In this document: piece after piece, positions 10,514 through 23,253 of the stretch
Numbering within the stretch: the first letter of the stretch is position 1
Layout of the letters: every line of letters begins with the position of its first letter
From: Coccinella septempunctata
Lineage: Eukaryota > Arthropoda > Insecta > Coleoptera > Coccinellidae
Assembly: GCF_907165205.1 (NCBI RefSeq)
Contig: NC_058191.1
Coordinates: 8,248,501-8,312,500 of the forward strand
Reading direction: 5' to 3'
Length of the DNA: 64,000 nucleotides
The notes under the pieces: generated by a model
The model's input: only the letters and a program-made list of their open reading frames with translations
Databases searched by the model: none
Told to the model about the DNA's origin: nothing
Program-made: the position numbers and the translations under genes

Positions 10514-11737
10514 CGAGGATGTATTGATATCTACTTATCCTAGACCAGTTCCATACATAAAAACCATAGAAATAAACATTAACTCATTAGAAGTGTCAGT
10601 GTGAAGTTCGAGGTGAAAAAAGTGAACCAGAATTACGCAATAAATTAAAAGAAAGATGTCCACCGAAATTGTGAAAATCGAAAAATTGGAGTATCGAGCC
10701 ATCATCAACTCCCTGTATTTAAAAGGGTTAAGAGGTAAGCAGATTTACGAAGATATGCTCAATACCCTTGGTGATCAATGTCCTTCGTATGGGATCGTGA
10801 AAGATTGGACTGCAAGCTTCAAAAGAGGTAAATTTTCTATGGTAGATGATGACCGATCGGGAAGGCCAGTTTATCTGTCAGTCCCCGAAAATATCGATGC
10901 AGTTCATGACATGATTTTATCATACCGTGGAATTGGGCTGAAACGTATATCTGAAGCACTGAATATTTCATACGAACGCGTTCATCATATAGTTCACGTC
11001 AATTTGGACATGAGGAAAATTGCTGCAAAATGGATCCCCAAATGTTTGAATGTTGACCAAAAGCGTGCAAGGGTAGAAGCATCGCGTTCGATCTGTGCTG
11101 GAGTTGAAAACGATTTAGACTTCTTAAACCGAATTGTTACTATGGATAAGACTTTGGTAAATTTCTACGATTCAGAAATAAAGTAACAATCGATGGAATG
11201 TCCACACTCTGGTTCTCCAAGACCTAAGAAGTTTCGTGTCCAAAAATCTGCTGGAAAAGTTCTTCTTTCAGTTTGTTGGGATTGCCATGGAGTAATCATT
11301 ATTGATTTTTTGGATAAGGGTAGAACAATCCCCGGCGATTACTATTCGACATTACTGACCACTCTACGTAAAAAAATTAAAGGGAAAAGACGCAGAAAGC
11401 TATCCAAAGTTGTTTTGTTTTTGCAGGAGAACCGTGCACACAAATCTCATGTTGCCATGCAAAAAATTCGTGATTTAGGGTTTGAAATACTGGAACACCC
11501 CCCTTGTTCACCAGATTTGGCTCCATCCGACTATCATCTCTTTCCTCAACTGAAGAAAAGTTTAAAAGGTTGTAAATTTTCTTCCAATGAGGAGGTAATA
11601 AAAGATCTAGAGACGTTGCAGGTTCTCTGGAATGAATGTATCCAATTAAGAGGAGAATATGTTGGGTAATAAAATATTTTGACATTGAAATTTTGTTTGG
11701 TTCCATAGTAGGCTAAGAATTTTTCATAATATCCTCG
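10514..11737 (+). mobile_element. mariner DNA transposon, copy 1 (1224 bp)
   Basis: Imperfect terminal inverted repeats begin CGAGGAT at the left and end ATCCTCG at the right, each flanked by a TA dinucleotide (10512-10513 and 11738-11739), as expected for mariner target duplication. Inside is a single transposase frame interrupted once. Length is normal for a mariner (about 1.3 kb). The copy at 25486-26747 is the same family. It sits antisense in the second eyegone intron. Confidence 0.92.
10656..11669 (+). pseudogene. mariner transposase, broken by one stop
   Basis: Cut-and-paste DDD transposase. Residues about 1-110 are the paired helix-turn-helix DNA-binding region, with the mariner linker DDRSGRP. 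The first catalytic Asp is in TMDKT (residue 164, codon at 11145). A TAA at 11184-11186 then interrupts the frame; copy 2 has CAA (Gln) at this place, so one C-to-T change explains it. Reading continues from 11187 in the same frame through WDCHG. The second catalytic motif, normally QDN, is QEN followed by a missing codon, so the second Asp is lost. The third motif SPDLAPSDYHLFP is intact. The tail after FSSNEE also departs from the family. The protein cannot be active as it stands, though overall decay is light. Confidence 0.88.
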
Positions 11738-12042
11738 TATCATACGCCAAATTCTATGGTACTCCGTTACGCTAACCTCTGCTAAAACTGTATCTCATAC
11801 ACGTGCTATTATTATTGTTTGGTGATAAAAATTGCTATGCTGTAGGTATATCAAAAAAATATATACCTATATACTTCTTAAATAGCACTACCTGTTTCCT
11901 TATTTCCCATCCATTGTTAGTTACTAATCTCAGACTGAATCCATGTCGCTTGATAGTTTTTGAACGTTTTCCCAAAAATTGGAGAAAACTGCTGTAATTT
12001 CCTCTGTTTTTCAAAATTTTGATTTGTAATACTTCACTTGTA

Positions 12043-12558
12043 CAGGGTGGGCAAAATTCGTTGTCTACTGAGGGGATCTCGAGAACTATAGCAGCTAGAA
12101 GAAAACAGATGAAACATTTCAGAGCTCATTTTCGGAGAAACAAAGAATGGTGAAAACCGCAGCCTCCTACTTTACTTCGTTTTTGAGTTTGACAATTTCG
12201 TGAAGTTCTCATAACTTCTTTGTCTTTGAAGTTACAAATCTAAATGCAAACTTTTATTGAATTTGACATTTTTGTATTGGAAAAAAATCTTTTGTCAGTA
12301 GATTCTACGTATGAAAGTGACTAAAAAGGTTCAAGTTTCAGGTCTGTAACTTCAAAGACAAAAAAGTAATGAAAACTTTTCAGAATCGTCAAAATCTCAA
12401 TTTTTATTTATAACTCGAAATCTAAAAATGATAGGTCGATTCTATTTTCAGATTTGGATTAGTCACGAAAAAAGAGCTAGAGAATGTGTCATCCGTTTCC
12501 TTCTAGATGCTATAGTTCTCGAGATACCCTCAGTAGACAACGAATTTTGCCCACCCTG
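12043..12558. mobile_element. Foldback MITE, family 1 copy 1 (516 bp)
   Basis: The ends are long inverted repeats starting CAGGGTGGGCAAAATTCG and continuing through GTTGTCTACTGAGG and ATCTCGAGA, flanked by TA on both sides (12041-12042, 12559-12560). The interior has no transposase. A second copy lies at 41142-41780. TA duplication suggests mobilisation by a Tc1/mariner-type enzyme. Confidence 0.85.
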
Positions 12559-12667
12559 TACAACTGAATGGTACGTTGCATATACTCCTGCATTTGTCTT
12601 GTTTTTATCTAACATCACTTTTCCTATGAATACACTGTAATGTTTGAAACATTTTGAGAAAATCGTA

Positions 12668-13597
12668 GAGTCATTCGGGGCAACTGTTCGCACTTTTGCC
12701 TTTCAAGCCATACCCTGTTTCAAATGTTGAAGCTAGGAAAATTAAAACATAATCATAAGATAGAGAATTTTCTTATCTATAAGAAAACATCAAAAAGCAA
12801 ACAAACAAAAAAGTTTCCTTTCCGCAAAAAAGAATTCAATAGAGAAAGTCGGAGTGCGTTCACATGCCCCGTATTGCGGGTAAGTGTGCGCACCCTCACA
12901 GGGTAAGTGAACGCAGTGCTTAGTGAACCACACAATCAAAACAAATTACAAAATAATGTCATCAAAATGTTACAATATTAGAGAAATGCTGTTTATTGTC
13001 AATACAGAAGCGCCATTTTACAAGCAGCGCATTATTGTTCGTGCCACAATTCTTGGTGAACACAACACTTGATACATTCCCCTGTTGGTGGCTCTTCATA
13101 TTTTTCTGAACAAATAGGACAATATTGATCGAGTCTTAACCAAGAAAATCAACAGTGTCATAATTTATTCCTCACTGAACAAATGCCCATATAATGAATC
13201 TATGCGCACACTTACCCGCGCACACTTTCCCCAGTAAGGCAAAATTTGAATTGACGTTCTTATAGAGTTGAGCAGCTAAGAAAACCTAAAATTTTTTATT
13301 ATATATTTAGATTAATATGCCTATGATCGAATAAAATATTGTTTAACACTGAGGGACTCGGAACTTGGACCTGGCAGAATGTGCAGAGATGCTGAAAATT
13401 AACAAGAAAACTAGTGAATTTGATTGATTGCAAATAAAAAGTTAAAGAAACGTGGCACGGCGCACTCCTATGAAAAACTAATATGGCGATTCTGCGCCCT
13501 TGCTTCACCCAAATGAACCCCTCTTTCATACATTGCATAGTCGAAATATACGCACTGCGCACACTTACCCACTGCGCTCAGTTACCCCGAATGACTC
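12668..13597 (-). mobile_element. Non-autonomous pogo-like element (930 bp)
   Basis: Terminal inverted repeats (GAGTCATTCGGGGCAACTG at left, its complement with one change at right) are flanked by TA. Near both ends are repeated subterminal blocks built of TAAGTGTGCGCAC, GGGTAAGTG and CGCACACTTACCC, which look like transposase-binding repeats. On the minus strand an open stretch near 13139-13032 ends with a CxxC, CxxC, W-H zinc-finger remnant. This resembles the C-terminal finger of pogo/Tigger-type transposases, so the element appears to be an internal-deletion derivative of a pogo-like transposon. Confidence 0.65.
13032..13139 (-). pseudogene. C-terminal zinc-finger remnant of a pogo-like transposase
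   Basis: The 35-residue minus-strand stretch reads CPICSEKYEE, then GECIKCC, then HQELWHEQ and a stop. The C-x2-C, C-x2-C and W-H spacing matches the finger that closes many insect and vertebrate pogo/Tigger transposases. The last Cys of the usual finger is absent because the stop comes just before it. No catalytic domain remains between the element's ends. Family assignment rests on this motif and the TA flanks only. Confidence 0.5.
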
Positions 13598-13599
13598 TA

Positions 13600-14644
13600 T
13601 AATCTTTTCTATGTTTATTTATACTTCTCATCTCTGCTAGGTGTTTTTTTTTTGTTCTCGATTCCAAAGGTTCATTATAGACATTAAACAACTAAAAAAT
13701 ACAGTATTAAGAATGATAATGAACCAAAAGTAGATAATATTCAGCTTTGCTCAAGTTCTCATGCGTCACGACAGCGAAATATTTCACGTGAGCGAATCGG
13801 GGACGTCAAGACACAAAACCCCCAACCCTCCTTATAATTAAGCAGTAGGTACTTTATTCATTTCGACTCGGGCCGAAATTAGCATATCAGATGTTGCGAT
13901 AGCCATCTCGTCCAGCTCGACCAACAGTTGGTAGCCACAAGTCACCTTTATTCCTGTAATGATCACCGAACGGCCTTATTGTTATCAGTTCGGAGGAACC
14001 ACTAAGCGTCATAAATTTCCGCTTAATTGTTGGTGAAAAGTCAACGCGATTTATAAAACCCGCCCGGAATTATTTATATCTATAATTCGTAATAAATGAT
14101 GGGAGTTCTGGTGGTAATCCGAAGATTTGTTACAGATTTTAATTATACGACTTGGGGTCGATTAAGATCTTCATTTTTTTACAAGCGCGTCCTCCGATAA
14201 CCATCAACGTAATCATATGGATACTAAGAGGAAGCCATAACATTATCTGGACCAGAGTGGTAATTATATCGATGGGTCGAAGAAATCTCGGGGCATTGAT
14301 TGATGTTGCCGTTTCCCGATCTAATTCGGCGTTGAGAAGAAAATATCGACGAGATGTTAGTTTAATAGATCGATTTGATTTGTTGGTAATCTAGACTAGC
14401 TTGTTTTGTATTTACAATTCAGATTATGATCTTTTTTCTTCATTTATTATATTGAGTCGATTGTGAAAGGAGTAACGCAGGAAGCTTCATACCAATTAAT
14501 GAACATAAAGAGTCTGTTACGATGCTGAGAAATAGAGAACATAATTTTTATCAAACGATTTTCCAGCTTGATTCTTTTCTCCCTGTCTTCTCAGTCAACC
14601 CTAACCAACTTGATACTCGAATATGGTAGAATAATCTTATTATA
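13600..14644. other. Intronic sequence, possible regulatory island
   Basis: No gene supported. From about 13860 to 14400 the sequence is less AT-rich and not repeated in the window, with several TAAT-type cores and CGATAG/CGATA motifs. The open frame at 14152-14394 has no recognisable domain. Could be conserved non-coding DNA of eyegone, but only alignment would show it. Confidence 0.25.
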
Positions 14645-14850
14645 CAAGGTGAACCTTTGGCTTCTACATATATTTCAACACTAGATTCTTGGGGTCAAAA
14701 TAAACACCTTTTTCCTTCACCATTTTAACCGATTTGGCCTAGATAAAGAGATATAGTCATTTTAGGTTTTCATAATGAGCTGTGCCACCCCTGGAAACCT
14801 AAAACTGAAGTTTTTCAAAGTACCTATTGAATATACCTATCATTCTGACC
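14645..14850. repeat. MITE family 3, partial copy (left end)
   Basis: Begins CAAGGTGAACC after TA and continues with ATTCTTGGGGTCAAAA, GATATAGTCATTTTAGG and TGCCACCCCTGG. These are in the same order as one end of the complete copy at 23254-23941. The other end is missing. Confidence 0.6.
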
Positions 14851-15380
14851 TTGGAAATGACCGTGAACCCACTTTCTCCATTTCATTTGGTAAACGAAGT
14901 AGGTAATGTTTATAGTTAGCGAAAAACACTGAATACTCTTTTCTTTATTTCTCTTTCATTTTCTTTGATAACGAATTAAGCCTACAACCAACCCTATCAG
15001 CTCTGATATCTAATATTCATCCCCAATATGTTATCATTTATGACCGTTGTTCATTTCATATCGTTCAAGAGTTACCAGATTTAGACATAACCCATTTACC
15101 CCGGGTTTCATAAAGCTTGATCGGGGAATCAACGCTTGATTGACGAATAGCTGTCAATTAGATTTCCATCGATAATTCAGTCATGATCATTCAGAATATC
15201 ATTTTCGCATCAAATTAGGATGTTTATACGTCCATTCAATTATTCTCAATTGCTACTTCTTCAATATAGTCAGAAATGAAAAGGTTTCAGTGTTTTCATT
15301 TGAGAAATCGAGTGACCGTCAAATCGTTGATCGGACAATCGAAGTGTTATGAAACCCGCTGTTTATCTTTTATTTATATA
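14851..15380. other. AT-rich intronic sequence, nothing seen
   Basis: No coding sequence or clear repeat arms; short frames look random. Confidence 0.3.
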
Positions 15381-15815
15381 CGGGGTGAATCCTTGACTCA
15401 TACAAATATTTTAACAGTAGATTCTTGAATCGAAAAGAAACATTTCTTTCCTATAACTTTTTTTCCGAATCGGCTCAGTTTAAAAGATACAGGCTGTTGA
15501 AAAACCATGAAAAATGTTATTTTTCTCACAAACGTTTACGAGTAATTTGAAAATTAAAAAGGATTTGTGAATTTAAAAAAAAATGGGTAATTTGTCTGAA
15601 TACAACTATGTTTGAAAGATCCACAGACGTGTAGGGTCAAAGATTTAGCTTGTTATTCTGAAGGTAATTTTGTTTTTAAAGGAGTGGCACAAATCTTTAT
15701 GAAAACTTAAAATGGCTATATCTTTTTATCAGGGCAGAATCGAAAAAAATGGTATAAATAAAAAGTGTCTCTTGTACTCAAGAATCTAAGGTTGAAATAT
15801 TTGAACGTTCTAAAC
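15381..15815. repeat. MITE family 3, second diverged copy
   Basis: Starts CGGGGTGAATCC after TA, with the ATTCTTGAATCGAAAAG, TAAAAGATACAGGCTGTTG and TGAAATATTTG blocks of the family. The right part (GGCTATATCTTTTTATCAGGGC near 15715) matches the opposite end of the copies at 23254 and 31590, but its terminal motif has been lost. Confidence 0.65.
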
Positions 15816-18075
15816 GTTCTATAATCAAAGAGTAACTCTTTGTTTCAAACGTTGTCAATAGGAACACATGGCCATAAAAATTCCTTCAGAATAACAAGCC
15901 AAATCTATGATAAAACACATATATATGTGTATATTGTGTTATGTTTCAAGTGGATTCGTTAAACAGAGTTGCATTCAGCCTAATTACCCAATTTTTCGAA
16001 TCTCAGATTTCATTATTTTTTTTTTATTATTACTCGAAAACGCCACATCGCACAATAAAATATTATGAATACTTTAATTTCAAAAAATTGTCGAATATTC
16101 TTCAGTGAGCGTTCAACTCACTTTTAAGAGTTGGGTTATTTGAATTTGTGGTATTTTCAGTGTATGTTATAATGAAGGAACTATGAGATGCATACGAAAT
16201 TTTTTTCGAAGAAGATTCATCACATCAATAAAGAACTACGAGTATATCACAGAAAATCATTTAATTCCATTGCATCCTTAGTGAGATGTAACTAAAAATC
16301 ACAATTGTATCTGTATCTCTTCAACCCGGAAAGCCGGAAAAGTTGGTATGAAGAAAAAGCGCTTCTTTTCACCTCAAAAATATTTTGTTTAAATATATGT
16401 ACAAGTCAAATACTCTGTATATCATCAAAAGGTTTACATTTTTTTTCTGTATATGCCTCACTTTTCAAATTTTTCCGCATTCGTAACTAGCAAAAAGCGT
16501 AATTTCACGTCAATTTTCTCCTTCTTCTCACCCTGCATAATACGGCCAATGGTTTCGGAGTTATATAGGTTTGGGACAAAACTTGGAACATAGATACAAG
16601 GAATGGAAAATAAATATTTGTTGTTTTCCAAAGACTGGAGTGAGATAGTTGCTTAGTGTCACCAATCACAATTGAGAAAATTGACTCTGACGTCATCGTC
16701 ACATCAATTTTCATTTCGAAATGGTAGGAGGTATATAAGTTTATCCATGTAAAGCTACTGTCTTAGTGTCGTGCTAGACAGAAAAATATCGAATATTTGT
16801 AACACAACAAATACATTCGTAGCACTGCAATGGCCATTCCATATATTTATGTATGTTCGAAGGGATAAAGTAGTTAACCAAGTTTATATCTTGGAAACTG
16901 AAAAGAAGAAAATTTTCAGGCAATTAAAGTGAAGAAAAATAAATAAATAATTACTTATTCGTGAGGAATCGAATAAATTCTACAATTTTTTTCCTGGGTG
17001 GGGGAAGTCGATATTGGGTAGTTGGGTGCTTATGCTTATAATTATATTAATTATATAATATTTTCTAGTACGCGCCAACATTCGATATAGTCAGGAAATT
17101 CTGAATATTTTTCCATTGTATTTGATTTGTGTTGTTCTGAATGGATAAAATAAAATCGAAATCATTGTCATCATGGTCTCTCCATCAATGAGATGGTATT
17201 TCTCTCGACACTGAACCGAATTTATAGAAGAATTTGTAAATAGAGTGAATTAAACCTTGTATCTATACTTCTCGTGCGATCAAGAAATAAAATTGTTGTC
17301 CATTTATTTATTGTATAACTGCGTTTAATTCAATTTTTCCTCATAATATCGTAAATTCTAAATAAACTTTGTGACAAAATTTCTTTTTCCACCGACCTCA
17401 TTATAATAGCTTGGTTTAATGTACACGAGATCACCTATTAATGACCCATTTTAATGGTAAGATTTCTCATAAATGCATAATTGTCATGGGCAACCGAACA
17501 TAAAATTATGGAGAAGCCATCCGAATAATCAATTCATTTGTAAGTCTTATTGATTTTCAGAGTGACGGTTGCATGAGGAAAATTGAATTGTAGTAGGTAT
17601 AGGTTGCAGAAAAATTATGATCGTTCAAAAGTAACCAATACTGAAACTTAGGCTTCCACTATATAGCTCCACTAGCTATGGACAATGTTCAATTGGCAGC
17701 ATGAATATCAACATTCTGATATGAGAGTGGAAAATTTGTCTAGGCATTGATGTAAATGTAAATAATAACCTATTTCAATTCAAAAAGAGGTCTACGGAAA
17801 AATCTTGTAATCGACTCATTTTTGGATTTAGCGATTGGTAATCTAGAACATTAATAGCTGTCATGGATAAACTAGTTCATTGAATAACTACTATTAATTA
17901 CCCAATTTCGATATTAAATTTTGAATTTCTGTTAGTTTCCTCAGATGTCCTACATAGGGAGAATTCATGTTTCAAGCTCTTTTTCATTTCAGACTACCTA
18001 GTCAAAAAGTTTGAATTCTCGCACAAGTAATAACAATACCAATACCATCCCCTGACCAAGACACAATTCACTCAC
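15816..18075. other. Second eyegone intron adjoining the exon, no gene seen
   Basis: AT-rich sequence with poly(T) runs. No exon, transposon terminus or RNA gene could be supported. The splice donor of the exon lies at its right edge. Confidence 0.3.
18070..18075 (-). other. Splice donor of eyegone second coding exon
   Basis: The minus strand reads GCTAG then GTGAGT, a near-consensus 5' splice site. It cuts the Gly codon after KLL in phase 1. Confidence 0.8.
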
Positions 18076-18312
18076 CTAGCAATTTGGTCACTGCTCCTTG
18101 TTGCGATAACATATGCTGAGCAAGGTCGTAATGCCTCAGCCCAAATCTAGAAAGCTCCAGGAATCGCTGTTGTGACACCAGCGAAGCCAGGGGATGACCG
18201 GGTGCTGAGACTGCGCTTCCATATAAATCTCTCAAGGCTGAAGCTCCTAGAGAACCGGTTCCTGTGGGAGTGGAAGGTGCCACCGAGCTAGATATTGAGG
18301 GTGATGAGGCCA
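18076..18312 (-). CDS. eyg: eyegone-like Pax transcription factor, second coding exon (partial gene)
   Basis: This exon of 79 codons encodes a Ser/Thr/Pro/Gly-rich stretch, then ALRDLYG, then a conserved block ending DLAQHMLSQQGAVTKLLG. As I recall the family, this block is the start of the shortened paired domain of Eyegone/Twin-of-eyegone proteins, nuclear factors that act in eye, wing and salivary-duct development and lack a working PAI subdomain. The minus-strand acceptor reads TTTCAG|TG at 18313-18314, and the donor GTGAGT lies at 18070-18075. The exon enters in phase 1, which matches the exon at 32973. The next exon should start with the rest of a Gly codon and then the RED half of the paired domain. 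I did not find it, so it probably lies left of the window. A paralogue assignment (eyg versus toe) is not possible from this part. Confidence 0.85.
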
Positions 18313-20076
18313 CTGAAACCAATATATTATATGAATGTTCATGGATACTTGAAACCAACCAAAATCGTGTCAAGAGTTATTTGGTTTGTGTAATAATAAA
18401 GATAATATTTAAAAAGAGAAGAAGGAATTGAATTTATTGATCTGACTATCACACGGCTTTCAGCCGCAGTCTTCGGACAGATAAATACAGTTTGTTCAAC
18501 AAAAATTCAATATAAAACTAATTGAAAACTATTGGATGGTAATAGTTGTTATGCTAATGATTTCAGGTGTTCGAAAAGTGGCAAAGCTGGCAACTTTATC
18601 TTTGGTGTAGACTGTCTCTTGTAGTGGGGTATCAATGGCTCGTTTATGTTAATTTTATTTTAGTTTGAGATGAATTTTATGCTGAGTGTACGCATTTTTT
18701 CCAGTATTTATTTCATTTCTGTTATGTGGTATAACATCTGATTGATTATTACCTATTTCATTTATTTTATTGCTAACGCCATCTTTTGTTTGCAGTAACG
18801 TCTTAGTGAAAGTGATCCATTTCAAATGATCATTTATTAAGACTCAGTAAAAGGCTTGGTCTTGTACGATTTCAAGTCAATTTGTTGGTACTAGTACAGG
18901 TTCCTCTATAATTTAAATAGTTTGTCTGTTCACGACTGAAGCTCGAAAAATGCTGATACGATAAAACTAATAGCATAATTCTAATTTTGGTGAAATTTCA
19001 GGCATAATAAGAAAGTACAAAAAAGAGCCATTTGCTGGAATTATAAAAATGCGATATGGAAAAATTGAATAATTAAGAGGACAATAATTTTAATTTAGAA
19101 TGGAAATTGAATATGAAATGAAGTTATGCTGACTTCTAATAAGATTACGAATACAATTTATCACTAATCAATTAACATCAAATCGAAATACTCGATGACA
19201 TTCCGTATGCATAATGTCAATTCGTTCCGTAACTAATTAATAATTCTTGATGAAACTTTGAAATCCAACTCAATGCAAAACCTCATATTCAATCTAGAAT
19301 TTCCCCACAACTTTTAATTCTAAAATGTCATCAATCATACATCTTATCGCAAACGAGAAACTTCAATAGCTGCGACTATAAACCAAAGAAAATTATCGAT
19401 AGTCACAAGTTGTTTATATATTCCATGTGTAGATTACCATAAAATACAGATAAAAATCAACAGATCCACAATAATGTATTCGGTTAATAAATCAATCAAT
19501 AAGTAGTATTGGATTTATGAAGTTTTTGCAGGCCCAGGAGTTTGCGCAATGTTTAATATAATAATTAATATTTATAGAGCGTTTCATATTCATATACAAC
19601 TATATGATACACATTGTGGATCTGGACTGGCAAACCTGTAAATCTTGATAATTGATATCAATTAAAGTTATTACGATACCTACAAAAACCGACACAATTA
19701 AAATGTCGATCCAAATACAAAAATGGAATGACAAATTGCCTTTCCATATAAGCTGAGTCCATTTAAAAATTACCCGTTGGTGCAAATTAAAAGTTTTAAT
19801 TAATGTTCTTTGTCGATTGTCAGTCAGGGCTCGATGCCGAAATATATGTATCTCTAGGCAAGACCAGCAATGATCAATTATAACAACCAGTTCTTTTGTA
19901 TCGAAGATTCGCCCAGTGCATCCTCAATGAGTGAAGATGAAGCGCAGTCGGACGAACAATCCCTCATAATTTTTTCCATTGTATTATGCATTTAATGGTA
20001 ATTCGAAATGAAATGGCTGTGAACTCAATTAATGAAAAAATATACTGTCCAACAAATTCCCTAGTTGCCTTCTATA
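18313..20076. other. First eyegone intron, proximal to exon 2
   Basis: No gene supported. Around 18440-18480 there is a GGCTTTCAGCCGCAGTCTTC block, of a kind found at 3' ends of Penelope-like elements, possibly an old fragment. The rest is AT-rich and unremarkable. Confidence 0.3.
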
Positions 20077-20952
20077 CAGGATGTATTTGAAGGTAAGGCT
20101 TTTTTTCAACAGATAATCAAAATGGTCAAAATGAAGAGTTTCATCAAAAATCACCTATACAAAACTTTCAAAATGACAAAGTTGAAAAAAAATTGAAAAT
20201 TATTACTGAAATAGATCCTAATACGACCCTACATTTTTGTTAGCTGAATTATCGCAAAGCAGTGGGAAAAAACTTATCTCCTGATTCGACCATGTAGTTT
20301 CGTTTAGGATATTGGCATGAAAATGGAAACTTATGTAGGATTGCCGAATTGTACTCATTATTTTTTAGTAACTTACATGATTTTATGAAATGGCTCATTT
20401 CGATACCTACTGACAGAATATACTTAGGACACTAGTGTAAAAAAAAGAATAATACTTCAAAATCTCATCAGTAAAATTCGTCTAAATTATTCACTATTTT
20501 TTTCAGAATGGGCATCACAATCTTCTTGTTCGAACATTCCAACAATCGTCGTAAAAATGGGATGAAATGGGGAAATATCATAACACTTTGTCAACATAAC
20601 TAACATAAGCACTTTCAAGAAACTGCCTCGATTTTCAAATTTTTTTTCACCCTAAATCGCACGATACAACAATAATGATTCTCTCAAAAGTGACCTCATG
20701 AATCCAATCCGATGAACTTGGTACTGAACCAGTAATTTTCCAGCCATATGTTTATGTTTTGTTTCGTTTTTGCGATGCTATATTCACCTTCCACAGTCCC
20801 GTACTTGAAATTCAATGAAATTTTGTCGAAATTCTAGGGGTTGTATCTCAGCCATCTTGAATATTTTATATGGAAAATTTTTGGTTGAACGACTTATTTT
20901 GATGAGTTCTACCTTCTGTCAAAAAAAAAGCCTCATCTTTGAAATAGCCCTG
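20077..20952. mobile_element. TIR element, family 4 (876 bp)
   Basis: Ends are inverted copies beginning CAGGATGTATTTGAAGG at left and, on the opposite strand, CAGGGCTATTTCAAAG at right, with TA flanks. A following block GGCTTTTTTTCAACAG is also shared between arms. No transposase coding is visible inside. A half copy lies at 6818-7030. Confidence 0.7.
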
Positions 20953-22110
20953 TATATGATTGAATATTGGGATCCATTATATCTTCACGTATAACCTTCG
21001 TACTAAATATTTCCTTCACCATTTTTTGGTATTTTTTTCAATAACATTTTCAAGAGCATCGAGTCTCATAATTTAGTATTTTCGATAATTCGATGCGGGT
21101 CGTAATAACATGCATTCAAAAAAATTCATCGTTAAGTAGGCTATGGAATTTTGAACTTCGATATTCCGAGTCTAATTTAAATTATGAGCTTGTGCTGTAC
21201 TATTTTTCAGATGAACTGTCAAGTCAAACTTTTTAATTCTATTAACATTATCTGCAAAATTTCAAAAATCATTCACCTACTATTGAATCCTACTTCAAAA
21301 TTAGGGAGAAAATAGAAAGAGGGTTGAAATATTCTATTCTTAAATGTTCCAGCAACTTAGAGTTTCCCAATGTTGATTTAGAATCAGATTTTAATGAATC
21401 TTCCCAAAGAGCACATTGGAAACAGTGGTTTCGCGATGTGTTGACATTTTTCGTGAAACACGTTTCTTCGAACAAAAAAGGAAGCGGTTGACCAAAAAAG
21501 AAAACCCCAGAGATATTCAGCAATGTTGAAAAGTGAAAATATGATGAATCACCACGGATAAAGGTGACTAGATTCTCCGTTGGCATATGCCACACCATTT
21601 TGAAGAAAGACATCAATTTGTTTCAGTTAAAATTGACATGTCACTAGAAAATCAAAGAAGTTGATTACCTATTTGTAGCTTCCAAAACCTTTGTATGCAT
21701 CAGTCAAAGGCAAATTGTAGGACGTATTTTTTTATGGAACTTCGACAGCAGAATGAGAAATTATATCCCTATCTCAAACTATGTGATATTTTCCTCAGGC
21801 CTCATTTGAAGAATTCAATTTTCTGAATATTTAGACTAGAACCATTGATAAAAATTCATCATGTTAACAATGATTCCTTCATTTTCTGTAACGTTTATAA
21901 TATGACAGAAGATGTGAGAAGTGTTAGGAGCAAAGGGAAGGAAATTTCCTGCAACTACTTCATCTATAAAAACACTGAAACCTGAAAATCATTTTGATGA
22001 AAATCATGTAATTAAATTTCTTCAGTTCAGTTGTCGATTTTCATCAAAAATCGATCACAATTCATTATTTATAGAGAATTAAACTTATAGAGATTCCAAC
22101 CGAACATATA
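20953..22110. other. First eyegone intron, nothing further seen
   Basis: AT-rich sequence. The 108-codon minus-strand frame at 21290-21616 has no recognisable domain and a random look. No repeat arms found. Confidence 0.3.
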
Positions 22111-23004
22111 CAGGGTGGGCTTTTTAAAACGAAACAGACGAGATAACGGGCGGAATAAATTCATTTAGGAAAAATGCTCGGACACGTCGATTTTTGTTTT
22201 GAGGGGGACCACTTTCAAGGTCAAATTCACAACTATATCACTTCAACCCTTAGTGTTAGAACACCAACCCCTAAATTTTGAATAGGAAAGATAGGGTGAG
22301 TGATACCTAGTGCTGAATTCAGCGTATTTATTTTTTTCTCATTCAATTCATTCGTTTCGAGATATTCTATTTTGAATTTCGTACAGTACCAGTCATTCCG
22401 CTAACCATGCTATGTGAAATCAATAATTATTTGACTAATTCATTCTGTGGTTACGATGGTAACCGTTAATTGTCGACATTAGACAACGAAATAATTATTA
22501 TGGGTTCTTACTTTCTTCAACAATTAAGGTGAAAATGGTTTATTCTTTGGCAGAAAGAATTGAAATAATTTCTGTATTTTTCATTGTTGATGAGAGAAAT
22601 GAACATTATTTTTATGTCTGGTGTATGGAAGTTATGGAGTTCCATCAAATCTACAAAATAAATGAATAAATTCGCTTGATTCAGACAGCTTGCTTGACGA
22701 TAATACCATAGTTGTTTCAAATTCAAATGTCAATATTTCAAGAATCAATGAATCAATAATGAAAAAACCAATATGCTGAACTCAGGATGAGAAGATCTTC
22801 TAAATGAGGTGAAATTTACCCTATCTTCCTTATTAAAAATTTAGGGGTTGTTGTTCTAATACTAAGGGTTGAAGCGATATAGTTGTGAATTTGATTTTAA
22901 ATGTTGTCCCCCTCGAAACAAAAATCGACGTGTCCAAGCATTTTTTCGAAATAAATTTATTCCACCCGTTATCTCGTCTGTTTCGTTTTAAAAAGCCCAC
23001 CCTG
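22111..23004. mobile_element. TIR element, family 2 (894 bp)
   Basis: Long inverted arms of about 170-190 bp start CAGGGTGGGCTTTTTAAAA and are flanked by TA (22109-22110, 23005-23006). They share GAGATAACGGG, AAAATCGACGTGTCC and AACCCTTAGT-type blocks with few mismatches. The loop carries no coding sequence I recognise. The terminal CAGGGTGGGC is the same as in family 1, but the rest of the arms differ. Confidence 0.85.
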
Positions 23005-23253
23005 TATATTGAGAAACTGAAATAGGTAGAACCCTTTAATATAATAAATGAAGGTATAAAAAACCTAATACCTCGATTCATGCCAGATTCAAGACTTCTA
23101 CGTACGAAAATAGTGAACTTCGGTTAATACCAAGAATTTTTCCATCCGTCTCAGATTGTTTCAATTCTGACTCAATAAAAATGCTTCTCGTGCGTTGGGA
23201 AAAACCATCTACTCTTTCCTGAAAAGCCATTTTCCATACAAAATAACGATATA

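Noticed and set aside
1..18000. Search for the remaining paired-domain and homeodomain exons of eyegone on the minus strand
   Set aside because: I looked for coding matches to the RED half and the homeodomain recognition helix and saw none; they are probably beyond the left edge, though a short exon could have been missed by eye.
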